Positions 35,699 through 43,490 of a stretch of DNA of 64,000 nucleotides are shown one piece after another (position 1 is the first letter of the stretch; each line of letters starts with the position of its first letter). The position numbers and the translations under genes are program-made. This stretch comes from JAFMIT01 sp044341215 (GTDB lineage: Bacteria > Actinomycetota > Actinomycetes > S36-B12 > UBA5976). The notes under the pieces were generated by a model. That model worked only from the letters and a program-made list of their open reading frames with translations. It was not told the DNA's origin and did no database searches. The stretch spans positions 29,974-93,973 of the forward strand of contig JBIISC010000002.1 of assembly GCA_044341215.1 (NCBI GenBank). Reading direction: 5' to 3'.

Positions 35699-36670
35699 CT
35701 AATTATCAAAAAGGGATGTAACTGAGCCCTCAGTGAAGACCTCATTAATTGCGGTGGCAAGTAGTGGGGCAATCGACAAGATTTCAAGTTTGTCGAACTT
35801 GCGGTCCTCTGGAATCGGCAATGAGTCGGTTACGAGCACCTTTGAGATTCTAGATTCACTCATGCGTTGCTTGGCTGGGTCAGAGAAGATTCCGTGAGTG
35901 GCGGCAACTATGACATCACTCGCACCAGCTTCAAACAATGTCTCAGCAGCCTTAGCGATTGTTCCACCAGTGTCGATCATGTCGTCCACGATTACACAGA
36001 TGCGGCCATCTACGTCACCAACTACTTCAAACATCTTCACTTGGTTTGGGACATCTGGATCTCGGCGCTTGTGAATAATCGCTAATGGTGCGCCAAGAAT
36101 GTCGGTCCACTTTTCAGCAACTCGAACGCGGCCAGCATCTGGAGAGACAACAGTAATTTTTGATGTATCAACTGTGTTCTTTATGTAGCTCGCCATAAGT
36201 GGCAATGCAAACAAGTGGTCAACCGGACCATCAAAGAAACCTTGAATCTGAGCTGTGTGAAGATCCACAACCATCATGCGATCAGCGCCAGCCTGCTTAA
36301 ACAAATCTGCTAACAAACGGGAAGTAATAGGTTCGCGTCCGCGATGTTTTTTATCTTGGCGTGCATACCCGAGAAATGGCGCAATTATCGTGATTCTTTT
36401 TGCAGAAGCGCGCTTTAATGCATCAACCATAATCAACTGTTCCATAATCCATTTGTTGATTGGCTCACTGTGAGTTTGGATTACGAATGCATCGCAACCT
36501 CGAACAGATTCTTCGAAACGAACAAAGATCTCACCATTCGCAAAATCGTAAGCAGTGGTTGGAACAACTTCAGTATTTAAAGCTTTTGCAACATCGTGGG
36601 CAAGCACAGGATGTGATCGACCTGCGAACAACATTAGTTTCTTGCTCGGTGATGCTTGGATTCCAGTCAC
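35699..36670 (-). CDS. prs: Ribose-phosphate pyrophosphokinase
   Basis: A 323-residue PRPP synthase feeding purine, pyrimidine, His and Trp pathways. FAGRSHPVLAHDVAKAL, the flexible loop RQDKKHRGREPIT, VVDLHTAQIQGFF and the PRPP motif CVIVDDMIDTGGT are intact. The GTG start overlaps the glmU stop (TAGTG), the usual glmU-prs coupling. Confidence 0.97.
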   Translation of the reverse strand: MTGIQASPSKKLMLFAGRSHPVLAHDVAKALNTEVVPTTAYDFANGEIFVRFEESVRGCDAFVIQTHSEPINKWIMEQLIMVDALKRASAKRITIIAPFLGYARQDKKHRGREPITSRLLADLFKQAGADRMMVVDLHTAQIQGFFDGPVDHLFALPLMASYIKNTVDTSKITVVSPDAGRVRVAEKWTDILGAPLAIIHKRRDPDVPNQVKMFEVVGDVDGRICVIVDDMIDTGGTIAKAAETLFEAGASDVIVAATHGIFSDPAKQRMSESRISKVLVTDSLPIPEDRKFDKLEILSIAPLLATAINEVFTEGSVTSLFDN

Positions 36671-38112
36671 TATTTCTCCGTTTCGATTTTTTCGTTTGCT
36701 TTTGTTGCTGCAATGTCAGAGGTTGAGCCTGCGCGCTTCATCCGAACCCAGCCAAGAATGTTTCGTTGTTTTGCTCGGCCCACTGCAATCGAACCAGCAG
36801 GCACATCTTCAGTTATCACACTGCCGGCTGCGGTATATGCGCCATCGCCGATAGTGACTGGCGCAACGAGCATGGTGTCAGAACCGATTCTAACTGCGTC
36901 ACCAACGACAGTGTGGTGCTTCTTAACGCCGTCGTAGTTGACGAAAATTGTGGCAGCACCAATGTTTGAACCTTCACCAATTGTGGCGTCGCCAACATAT
37001 GAAAGATGTGGAACTTTGGATCCAGCACCAATAATTGCGTTTTTAACTTCAACGTATGCGCCGACCTTTGAACCTTTGTGCAACTCGCTGCCAGGACGCA
37101 AGTAACTAAACGGACCAACTTGGGCGCGAACTCCAATATGGGAATCGTTTGCATATGTGCGGGTGATGATTGCACCTTCATCTACTGTGCAATCAACCAA
37201 AGTTACATCCGGGCCAATTTGTGCATCTTCACCAATCGCTGTTTTACCTTGCAAATAAGTAGAAGGTTGGATCACAACGTCGCGGGCGATCACTACATCT
37301 GATTCAATCCATGTGGTCGCTGAGTCAATTATTGTGACGCCTTCTTGCATCCATACATCATTGATTCGATTGCGCATAATCTCTGTGCACTGAGCTAATT
37401 GCTTTCGATCATTAACCCCAAGGATCTCAGTTTCATCAACCACGCTTACGCCGATTACTGCTTTTCCATCTCCATGCAAAATCTTGATTACATCCGTTAG
37501 GTATTGCTCACCTTGGGAATTGTCTTTGGTGACTTTCTTCAACGCTGCTTCTAGAAGTTTGCGATTAAAGACGTAAATACCCGAGTTGATTTCGGTAATA
37601 GATTTTTGTTCGGGATTTGCATCTTTTTCTTCAATAATTCCAATTACCGCCGAAGACTTGTCGCGAATGATTCGACCATAGCCAAAGGCTTGTGAAACTT
37701 TAGCTGTCAAAATTGTGGCGGCAGCATTTGCATCAATATGTGTTTGCCACAGAATCCGAAGTGCTGCACCAGTCAGCAATGGTGTGTCTCCATACAAAAC
37801 CATTACGTTGTCAGAGTCTGAAATTGCTTTTTGATTTTCAAGTGCAATTGCCACCGCATGACCAGTGCCATTACGTGAAGATTGTTCAACTTTTAATACT
37901 GCTGGCTGATTTTCAGTTAACCAAGCTTCAACTTGTTCGCGGCCACTACCAGTAACCACCAAGATTTTGTTTGGTTCTAATTGCCACGCTGCATTTATGA
38001 CATGTCCGAGAATTGGTCGGCCGAGAATTGGGTGAAGAACTTTTGGAAGTTTGGATCTCATTCGAGTTCCTTCACCGGCGGCTAGAACCAGCACGAGTGA
38101 TGGAGTTGACAC
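36670..38112 (-). CDS. glmU: Bifunctional GlmU (uridyltransferase / acetyltransferase)
   Basis: A 480-residue enzyme making UDP-N-acetylglucosamine for peptidoglycan. The N-terminal pyrophosphorylase has LAAGEGTRMRSKLPKVLHPI and VLYGDTPLL. The C-terminal left-handed beta-helix has YLRPGSELHKGSKVGAYVEVKN and FVNYDGVKKHHT. The GTG at 38112 is chosen because GGGAGGA lies 7 bases upstream; the frame stays open through the tRNA-Gln gene, which is not coding. A TAAGGT -10 box lies about 25 bases before the ribosome site. Confidence 0.96.
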   Translation of the reverse strand: MSTPSLVLVLAAGEGTRMRSKLPKVLHPILGRPILGHVINAAWQLEPNKILVVTGSGREQVEAWLTENQPAVLKVEQSSRNGTGHAVAIALENQKAISDSDNVMVLYGDTPLLTGAALRILWQTHIDANAAATILTAKVSQAFGYGRIIRDKSSAVIGIIEEKDANPEQKSITEINSGIYVFNRKLLEAALKKVTKDNSQGEQYLTDVIKILHGDGKAVIGVSVVDETEILGVNDRKQLAQCTEIMRNRINDVWMQEGVTIIDSATTWIESDVVIARDVVIQPSTYLQGKTAIGEDAQIGPDVTLVDCTVDEGAIITRTYANDSHIGVRAQVGPFSYLRPGSELHKGSKVGAYVEVKNAIIGAGSKVPHLSYVGDATIGEGSNIGAATIFVNYDGVKKHHTVVGDAVRIGSDTMLVAPVTIGDGAYTAAGSVITEDVPAGSIAVGRAKQRNILGWVRMKRAGSTSDIAATKANEKIETEK

Positions 38113-38171
38113 GAATTTCCTCCCAAGAGACAGGGCAAACCTTATCCTGAGTGAGACTCTAAATGGGAATG

Positions 38172-38242
38172 CTCCCCGTCGAGGATTCGAACCTCGCCAT
38201 ACGCCTCCAAAGGGCGTTGTGCTGCCGCTACACCAACAGGGA
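38172..38242 (-). tRNA. tRNA-Gln (anticodon UUG)
   Basis: A 71-base cloverleaf on the minus strand. The 7-bp acceptor is TCCCTGT/ACGGGGA with one G-U pair; the D arm GTG/CAC, anticodon arm ACGCC-CTTTGGA-GGCGT and T arm CGAGG-TTCGAAT-CCTCG all fit. The discriminator is G, and CCA is not encoded. The anticodon TTG reads CAA. It lies upstream of glmU. Confidence 0.95.
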
Positions 38243-38292
38243 TTAGTTAGCACTTGCGCGCTAACAGGGGCGTATTGAACACACACCCTACA

Positions 38293-38330
38293 TAGGCACC
38301 TTCACTTGCCTGCCTACGAGGGCGTAGGTT
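38293..38330 (+). promoter_or_regulatory. Nested inverted repeats upstream of the TetR gene
   Basis: Two overlapping dyads, TAGGCA-N12-TGCCTA (38293-38316) and CCTACG-N4-CGTAGG (38313-38328), end on a TAGGTT -10 box (38325-38330). This placement fits self-repression by the adjacent TetR protein. GTTAGC occurs three times between here and the tRNA-Gln gene (38246, an inverted copy at 38260, and 38328). Confidence 0.45.
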
Positions 38331-38369
38331 AGCGTGAATAATTGGGCGCGAGAAATGGACAGGTGGGTA

Positions 38370-39092
38370 ATGGCAGACAACGTCACACGACTAGAAGTGG
38401 CCGATGGAGCTGGTCGTCCTACCCGAATACAGCCAGTCGTACCCCAAACCACCCGCAAACGAATGACCGCTCTTGAGCGTCGCGAGCAACTAATACATGT
38501 TGGCAAATCCCTTTTTGCAAAGCGCGGATATGAAGCGGTGACTATCGAAGAAATTGCAGCCCAAGCTGAAGTTTCCAAACCGGTTATTTATGAGCAATTC
38601 GGTGGCACTGAAGTTGACGGTAAAAGTTACGGTGCAAAAGAATCTCTTTACGCAGTAATTGTGGATCGAGAAATCGCTGCACTACTTCACACAATTGAAA
38701 AGGCTTTGGATGGTTCACATCCACGCATCATGCTTGAACAAGCTGCAATTGGATTTTTAACATACATTGAACAAAACAATGACGGTTTTCAGATTCTGGT
38801 TCGCGACTCTCCGATGGGAATGGTCAGTGGTTCTTTTTCCAGTTTGATCACTGACATTGCAGTTCGAGTCCAACATTTGTTAGCTTCAGAATTTCGTCGT
38901 CGCAAGCTAAATGCAAAGTTTGCCCCACTCTACGCGCAAAGCCTTGTGGGAATGGTTGCTTTGACTGGGCAGTGGTGGGTGGAGACTCGCAAACCTTCTA
39001 AAGAGGAAGTTGCATCCCATTTAGTCAACTTGGCCTGGAACGGCTTGGCTGGACTTGAAGTTAAGCCAGTACTTAAATCAATTAAAAAATAA
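38370..39092 (+). CDS. TetR family transcriptional regulator
   Basis: A 240-residue DNA-binding protein. The helix-turn-helix covers about 40-85, with LIHVGKSLFAKRGYEAVTIEEIAAQAEVSKPVIYEQFGG typical of TetR; the rest is an all-helical ligand domain (TetR_C-like). The ATG at 38370 is preferred over upstream GTG and ATG codons because of AGGTGGG before it. Ligand and targets unknown. It is convergent with tatB, with no spacer. Confidence 0.88.
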   Translation: MADNVTRLEVADGAGRPTRIQPVVPQTTRKRMTALERREQLIHVGKSLFAKRGYEAVTIEEIAAQAEVSKPVIYEQFGGTEVDGKSYGAKESLYAVIVDREIAALLHTIEKALDGSHPRIMLEQAAIGFLTYIEQNNDGFQILVRDSPMGMVSGSFSSLITDIAVRVQHLLASEFRRRKLNAKFAPLYAQSLVGMVALTGQWWVETRKPSKEEVASHLVNLAWNGLAGLEVKPVLKSIKK

Positions 39093-39377
39093 TCAGGTTG
39101 TATCGGGATTAACTAAAGATTCTTTAGTTTTTTTACTAGTTGAGTTTTCACCACTCAAGATCTTGCGTGGATCTAGATCCTTTATATCTCGCAAGGTGTC
39201 GTCATCAATTGCTGCGGCATCAACTAGTGCAGATCGCGCATCATGGACTTGCCCACGAAGTTGTCGCATGAACTTCGCTGCCTGAGCTGCATAAGTTGGC
39301 AATCGATCAGGCCCAACAACAATTAGACCGATAACAGCGATAATGAAGAACTCACCAAATCCAATATCGAACAACAT
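39093..39377 (-). CDS. tatB: Sec-independent protein translocase TatB
   Basis: A 94-residue protein: the N-terminal helix FDIGFGEFFIIAVIGLIVVGPDRLP carries the conserved Glu and Gly-Pro of TatA/B proteins. An amphipathic helix (about 28-60) and a polar Lys/Ser/Thr tail follow. Position downstream of htrA matches TatB in actinobacteria (Rv1223-Rv1224 in M. tuberculosis). TatA-type identity cannot be fully excluded. Confidence 0.85.
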   Translation of the reverse strand: MLFDIGFGEFFIIAVIGLIVVGPDRLPTYAAQAAKFMRQLRGQVHDARSALVDAAAIDDDTLRDIKDLDPRKILSGENSTSKKTKESLVNPDTT

Positions 39378-39408
39378 GGCTTTAGCCTAATTCTTAAATT
39401 CTAGGAAG

Positions 39409-40716
39409 CTATTTGGAACCAAGCGTGATCTTGTAGGTCTTGCCAGCATCGGTTTCAACCTCAACCACATCACCTGGGTTTTGAGAGCGAATCACGATTA
39501 CTAATTCAGAATCACTGTGAATTGTGCGGCCATTTGCCTTCACAATCACATCGCCCACTTTCAGCCCAGATTTTGCAGCCGGACCTCCCTTGGTGATTCC
39601 TTGAATTACAGCACCTTCGACCTTCGTTTGAATCGCTAATTCAATGCCCATAATTGGGATGGTTGCCTCGCCGGTATCAATAATTTCTTGAGCGATGCGG
39701 GTAACAAGGTTGATTGGAATCGCAAAACCTAATCCGATCGACCCGGCTTCTGATTGATTATTTGTGTTGGTAGCAATCGCAGAGTTCACACCAATTACCC
39801 GGCCCTTAGCGTCAATAAGTGGACCACCTGAATTTCCAGGATTGATAGCAGCATCAGTTTGCAAAGCATCAATAAAAGATAGTTCATCGTTATTGCCAGT
39901 TGTAACTGGTCGGTCAAGTGCAGAGATGATTCCTGATGTAACAGTGCTTTGAAGTCCTAGTGGCGAACCAATCGCAATCACGGTGTCACCCACCACCACG
40001 CCATCACTGTTACCGAGCTCAACTACTGGTAATCCAGTTGCTTGAATTTTCAAAACGGCAATGTCATATTCAGATGTGTTGCCAACCACTTTGGCTACAA
40101 ATTCTTGACCATCAGCCAGCGTCACCGTAATTGTTGAGCGATAGACCGCATCAGCAATCACATGGTTATTTGTGACAATATAGCCATTCGAATCAATAAT
40201 AAATCCGGTTCCCGTTGCACTACCAAGTTTGTTTCTCGCATCAATGGAAACGACTGCTGGGGTAACGGCGGCGGCAAGTGCTGCGATTGAACCATCAGGT
40301 CGAGTCGAAGAATCCGCAGCCGACTGATTTAAATCAACAGTCGTTAGTTTTCCGTTGTTTAGTGCCCCAAATGCATAAAAGGTGCCGGCACTTCCAATTG
40401 CACCACCGAGCATTCCGGCAATTAACACTGCAACCATTCCGCGCTTTGCCTTTAGTTGTGTTGGAGGTTGAGTTTCAGTTTCAGTTTGCAGTTCACCATC
40501 AGCTAAATCTGCATCCACCAAAAATTCTGCGTGGCCTATAGATTCTGGATGAACTTCCGAACGAACCTCAGCTGATTGCTGAATGTGCCAGTCTTGATTT
40601 GTTCCCAAGGTATTTTCGTTGCTCATGTTTCCATCACTTTGGTTCTGATCATTCAAGTTCATATCGCTTTGGTTCTCGTCACTTTGGTTCTTATCACTCT
40701 GGTTCTCGTCACTCAT
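39409..40716 (-). CDS. htrA: HtrA/DegP-type serine protease with PDZ domain
   Basis: A 435-residue membrane-anchored protease. The cytoplasmic N-terminus (1-95) is acidic and contains about five copies of a D-x-N-Q-S repeat. A TM helix follows (about 97-118), then a trypsin-like domain with His in TNNHVIADA, Asp in EYDIAVLKI and Ser in NPGNSGGPL. A C-terminal PDZ domain (about 345-430, GPAAKSGLKVGDVIVKANG) ends it. Expected role is envelope protein quality control. The ATG at 40716 is chosen over the longer frame; a CAAACT box lies 6 bases before it and there is no good ribosome site. Confidence 0.93.
   Translation of the reverse strand: MSDENQSDKNQSDENQSDMNLNDQNQSDGNMSNENTLGTNQDWHIQQSAEVRSEVHPESIGHAEFLVDADLADGELQTETETQPPTQLKAKRGMVAVLIAGMLGGAIGSAGTFYAFGALNNGKLTTVDLNQSAADSSTRPDGSIAALAAAVTPAVVSIDARNKLGSATGTGFIIDSNGYIVTNNHVIADAVYRSTITVTLADGQEFVAKVVGNTSEYDIAVLKIQATGLPVVELGNSDGVVVGDTVIAIGSPLGLQSTVTSGIISALDRPVTTGNNDELSFIDALQTDAAINPGNSGGPLIDAKGRVIGVNSAIATNTNNQSEAGSIGLGFAIPINLVTRIAQEIIDTGEATIPIMGIELAIQTKVEGAVIQGITKGGPAAKSGLKVGDVIVKANGRTIHSDSELVIVIRSQNPGDVVEVETDAGKTYKITLGSK
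40639..40716 (-). repeat. 15-bp tandem repeat coding for the HtrA N-terminus
   Basis: About five in-frame copies of a 15-base unit encode D-(E/K/M/Q/G)-N-(Q/L)-(S/N). The unit count is likely to vary between strains because of slippage. Confidence 0.8.
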
Positions 40717-40816
40717 GGGCGAAGTTTGCCTGTTAAACCTGCCGCATGCAGTCGCAATTGGCCATATCCAACGACTTCTGTCAGATTTCTGACAAAGTAC
40801 GCAGGTGCAACGCGAT

Positions 40817-41494
40817 ATGACCAACCTACCTCTGCCAATAGATGAAAAGAATTGGCGTTACGTTGAGTCTAAATATCCCGAACCTGAGCCTTGCCGCTTA
40901 GCGCGGGAGCGAGCCCTAGAGCTTCAAACCCACGTTGTTAGCCCAGCGACTGGTGCCGCTTTGCAGTTTTTGATTTCCCTCGCAAATGCCCAAAACATTG
41001 TTGAGGTTGGAACTGGCACCGCGGGAGCCGCCTACTGGATTGCCGGTGCGCTTGGAAAATCTGGCCAGATAACTTCAATTGACTCCGAAGGTCAGCATTA
41101 CAAATATGCAAAAGAGATTTTGGCAGATTTTGAACATGCAACTCGAGTGCGCTTAATAAACGGCAAACCGCTTGAAGTATTACCTCGACTAGCTGATGAA
41201 ACTTACGACGCAGTAGTAATTTCTGAACATTCAGATGTTTTGGTGGAAATAATTGAGGAAGCCATTCGAATGGTTTCAATTGGCGGTTTAGTCATATTGC
41301 TAAACGCTTTGGGAGATCAAAAAGTAGGCGACCTAACTCAGAGAGATCAAAAAACTGTCAATCTGAGGTTGGTGGTGCAAGACGTCTTCAAAGACAATCG
41401 GCTTGATTGCAACTTGCTAACAGTTGGCGATGGAATTTTGGTAATGCGCGTTATAGACCGCGAACATATTCCAATCGAATCTTCAACGATATAA
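40817..41494 (+). CDS. SAM-dependent O-methyltransferase, family 3-like
   Basis: A protein of about 225 residues with a class I methyltransferase fold. VEVGTGTAGAAYWIAGALG is motif I, TSIDSEGQHYKYAKEIL is motif II, and YDAVVISEH is motif III (usually D-x-V-F-I-D, so its metal-site Asp may be altered). M. tuberculosis Rv1220c, an O-methyltransferase divergent from the sigE-rseA-htrA-tatB block, is the likely counterpart. GTG at 40805 is an alternative start. Substrate unknown. Confidence 0.82.
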   Translation: MTNLPLPIDEKNWRYVESKYPEPEPCRLARERALELQTHVVSPATGAALQFLISLANAQNIVEVGTGTAGAAYWIAGALGKSGQITSIDSEGQHYKYAKEILADFEHATRVRLINGKPLEVLPRLADETYDAVVISEHSDVLVEIIEEAIRMVSIGGLVILLNALGDQKVGDLTQRDQKTVNLRLVVQDVFKDNRLDCNLLTVGDGILVMRVIDREHIPIESSTI

Positions 41495-41507
41495 ATAATC
41501 GAATCTT
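41473..41507 (+). repeat. Duplication of the O-methyltransferase 3' end
   Basis: AATCGAATCTT occurs at 41473-41483 inside the last codons and again at 41497-41507 after the stop. The period is 24 bases, in frame, so the second copy ends in another in-frame TAA. Confidence 0.7.
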
Positions 41508-41534
41508 AAGAAATCAAATTAAACTTTGACAAAA

Positions 41535-41566
41535 TAAAAAGACCCGCAACAAGTGCGGGTCTTTTG
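41535..41566. terminator. Bidirectional intrinsic terminator
   Basis: A perfect 8-bp stem GACCCGCA/TGCGGGTC with a 5-base loop, flanked by A-rich and T-rich tracts. It separates the convergent O-methyltransferase and DUF3117 genes and can serve both. Confidence 0.92.
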
Positions 41567-41588
41567 TAAATTTCTTTGTGTGAATAAA

Positions 41589-41783
41589 TTAGATTGGACG
41601 CAGAGTCGGTCCAGCAGTCTTTGCAGTTTGAACTAATTGAGATCCAAGATCAGCAGCTTCTTCAGAGTTCAAAGAAACCACTAAGCGGCCACCACCCTCA
41701 AGTGGTACTCGCATCACAATGGAACGTCCTTCTTTGGCAACTTCCATAGGACCGTCACCCGTACGTGGCTTCATTGCAGCCAT
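41589..41783 (-). CDS. DUF3117 protein
   Basis: A 64-residue protein, MAAMKPRTGDGPMEVAKEGR and then VPLEGGGRLVVSLNSEEAADLGSQL, unmistakably DUF3117 (Rv1211-like), a small, highly conserved actinobacterial family of unknown function. AAGGAG lies 7 bases before the ATG. It has its own promoter, structured leader and terminator, so it is a monocistronic gene. The neighbour tag matches the Rv1210-Rv1211 order. Confidence 0.95.
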   Translation of the reverse strand: MAAMKPRTGDGPMEVAKEGRSIVMRVPLEGGGRLVVSLNSEEAADLGSQLVQTAKTAGPTLRPI

Positions 41784-41840
41784 TCAAACTCCTTATTAAT
41801 TGGCTCGAATAATCCAAACGGATTGGTGTCGAGTCCCACC

Positions 41841-41899
41841 TGAGACCCGAAGTCTCAATTTCAATAGGAGCATTATCCCTTAGAAACCCGACCCTTTAA
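41841..41899 (-). promoter_or_regulatory. DUF3117 promoter and leader hairpin
   Basis: On the minus strand, -35 TTAAAG (41894-41899) and -10 GATAAT (41872-41877) are 16 bases apart. The predicted leader of about 80 bases includes a 6-bp hairpin TGAGAC-N5-GTCTCA (41841-41857). This is the best two-box promoter in the window. Confidence 0.6.
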
Positions 41900-41914
41900 C
41901 CCACGTAACTACTC

Positions 41915-42508
41915 TCAGTCATAATTTTGAGAGTAAAAATCACATTCTGTGACATGATCGTTAACAAATCCTGTGGCCTGAAGGGCTGCATAGAGTGTGG
42001 TCGGCCCAACAAACGCAAAATTCAAGCTTTTCAGGTGCCGAGACAACTTCTCAGTCTCAGTGCATTTACTCGGTAATTGGTCTGTTCCCTTAGCCGGCCG
42101 CTTGAATCCTTGGGCCTTGAGCGACTGTTCTGTCGGTGCAGCTTCGAGCAGGGTTTGGCTTAGCCAGCCTTCACCGTGCAATTCCCACATCCCCATAAGC
42201 GCCCTGGCATTCTTTATTGTGGCTTCAATCTTTCCTCGATGTCGAATGATGCCAGCGTCTTGAAGCAAGGCATCAACCTTCTTCGGTGAAAAGTTCGCCA
42301 CCTTTTCAACTTCAAATTGTTCAAATGCTTTGCGGAAATGTTCACGTTTTCTTAGCACCGTGATCCATGACAGCCCGGACTGAAAACCTTCGAGAACTAA
42401 ACGTTCATAAAGTGCTCGGTCATCGCGAATTGGAATTCCCCATTCAGTGTCGTGATACTCAATGTAATCTGGAGCTGAATTCGCCCAGCCACATCGATTG
42501 ACATTCAC
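41915..42508 (-). CDS. tag: DNA-3-methyladenine glycosylase I
   Basis: A 197-residue base-excision glycosylase. NRCGWANSAPDYIEYHDTEWGIP with the zinc-ligand Cys, LYERLVLEGFQSGLSWITVLRKRE, and the C-terminal FAFVGPTTLYAALQATGFVNDHVTECD identify Tag. The GTG at 42508 is chosen because it begins one base after the upstream stop and gives the usual N-terminus; the frame stays open 30 bases further upstream. Confidence 0.95.
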   Translation of the reverse strand: MNVNRCGWANSAPDYIEYHDTEWGIPIRDDRALYERLVLEGFQSGLSWITVLRKREHFRKAFEQFEVEKVANFSPKKVDALLQDAGIIRHRGKIEATIKNARALMGMWELHGEGWLSQTLLEAAPTEQSLKAQGFKRPAKGTDQLPSKCTETEKLSRHLKSLNFAFVGPTTLYAALQATGFVNDHVTECDFYSQNYD

Positions 42509-42509
42509 T

Positions 42510-42956
42510 TTAGGCTCTAGATTCCAAGTTTCGCGCAAACTTGTTTAACGAAGATTGCACACCACTTAAGAAAAATGGTTTTAGCAATCGAAAACCAAAT
42601 AGCCCAAATATTCCTAAAGGTATTTCTAAGTCTTCTGACCAATAGAAACGGGTTTTAGATTCAGATACCTTTTCAACTCGCATAGATCCAGTTCCTTTAA
42701 CAACTCGGCCAGTGTGAATCACATCGACGATAGATGGGTATTCCCATTGGGTGACTGTCATGTAGTCCCAAAAACCAATCGGGCCAAAACCAGTAAAAGC
42801 GGCGATCTCGCCACCAACTTCTTTAGCCAGGCCGGGAGTTCTGATCTCAACTCTGGTGCCAAAGATCCATTCAGATTGTGCTGGCCAATCTGTTAAATAG
42901 TCAAAAACTTTTTCTGGGGTTGAATTGATGTCAACGAATAACTCAATGTGCTGCAT
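42510..42956 (-). CDS. SRPBCC (START/polyketide-cyclase fold) protein
   Basis: A 148-residue protein, likely a hydrophobic-ligand-binding helix-grip fold: HIELFVDINSTPEKVFDYLTDWPAQSEW is the typical SRPBCC start, and the C-terminal helix (about 120-145) closes the cavity. Related proteins act in lipid or polyketide metabolism; no specific function is supported. It is located between the DivIVA-like gene and tag, probably in one operon with both. Confidence 0.8.
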   Translation of the reverse strand: MQHIELFVDINSTPEKVFDYLTDWPAQSEWIFGTRVEIRTPGLAKEVGGEIAAFTGFGPIGFWDYMTVTQWEYPSIVDVIHTGRVVKGTGSMRVEKVSESKTRFYWSEDLEIPLGIFGLFGFRLLKPFFLSGVQSSLNKFARNLESRA

Positions 42957-42960
42957 GTGA

Positions 42961-43197
42961 CTAAAGCTTTTTCGACTTTAAAACTGCTATCTCATCTTCA
43001 AGATCGCTGATTACTTGATCCACTCGGGTTTTTTGGTATCCAAAAAGAGTTGAAGGAATTCGCTGGCCTGATTCAAAAGGCGCATTAGTTTCTAAACTAA
43101 CGTCGTCTTTAAGTTCGCCAAGAGCTCCAGTAGCGGCTAGCGCAAAAACGCCTATGACTACGAGCCCAATTACGAAAATTAACCAAAACACAGCCAT
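42961..43197 (-). CDS. Small membrane protein with DivIVA-type motif
   Basis: A 78-residue protein: one N-terminal helix (about 3-25), then a polar region and a short helix with RIPSTLFGYQKTRVDQVISDLEDEI. The pattern (F)GY-x-x-x-x-VD-x-(V/F) is the DivIVA/GpsB N-terminal signature. In M. tuberculosis the DivIVA-domain gene Rv1209 lies just before tag (Rv1210), supporting orthology. A role in pole or septum organisation is inference. The upstream 286 bases (43198-43483) hold no credible gene. Confidence 0.65.
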   Translation of the reverse strand: MAVFWLIFVIGLVVIGVFALAATGALGELKDDVSLETNAPFESGQRIPSTLFGYQKTRVDQVISDLEDEIAVLKSKKL

Positions 43198-43404
43198 AGT
43201 CTCACCTATGATGGCAAGGTCAGCAATCTTTGGCCTTTTCCTGATGGTACTTGATGAAACCAGAGATATTTATGTGTGCAATTGCGTAATAGGCCACTTC
43301 TAGCCAACAAACCAATCGAAGATTCATGATCCAAGAGACGGAATTGGGCGCTTAAGTAAAGTTCCTTTTTCTCTCCCCAAACTGTGGAGTGCCAGAAATG
43401 GTGC

Positions 43405-43490
43405 TTCACAGTTTTTATTGCAAGTTGTTAAATAGGTTGTAGCTATTTAATGCGAGTTATGAAGTGCGGTTATTTAATTCTTGTTATTTA
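43405..43490 (-). repeat. Degenerate stop-rich repeats after dapE
   Basis: Starting in the last dapE codons (minus strand), about six imperfect 12-15 base units follow, each ending in TAAC or TAGC (consensus near CATTAAATAAC). They are more degenerate than the other 3'-end repeats. Confidence 0.5.

Noticed and set aside
38113..38286. N-terminal extension of the glmU frame by 58 residues
   Set aside because: The stretch overlaps the tRNA-Gln gene in the same orientation, and a GTG with an ideal GGGAGGA site at 38112 gives the normal GlmU length.
43206..43409. 67-residue frame on the minus strand between the DivIVA-like gene and dapE
   Set aside because: No recognisable domain, odd composition, no ribosome site and overlap with the degenerate repeat zone; treated as intergenic.
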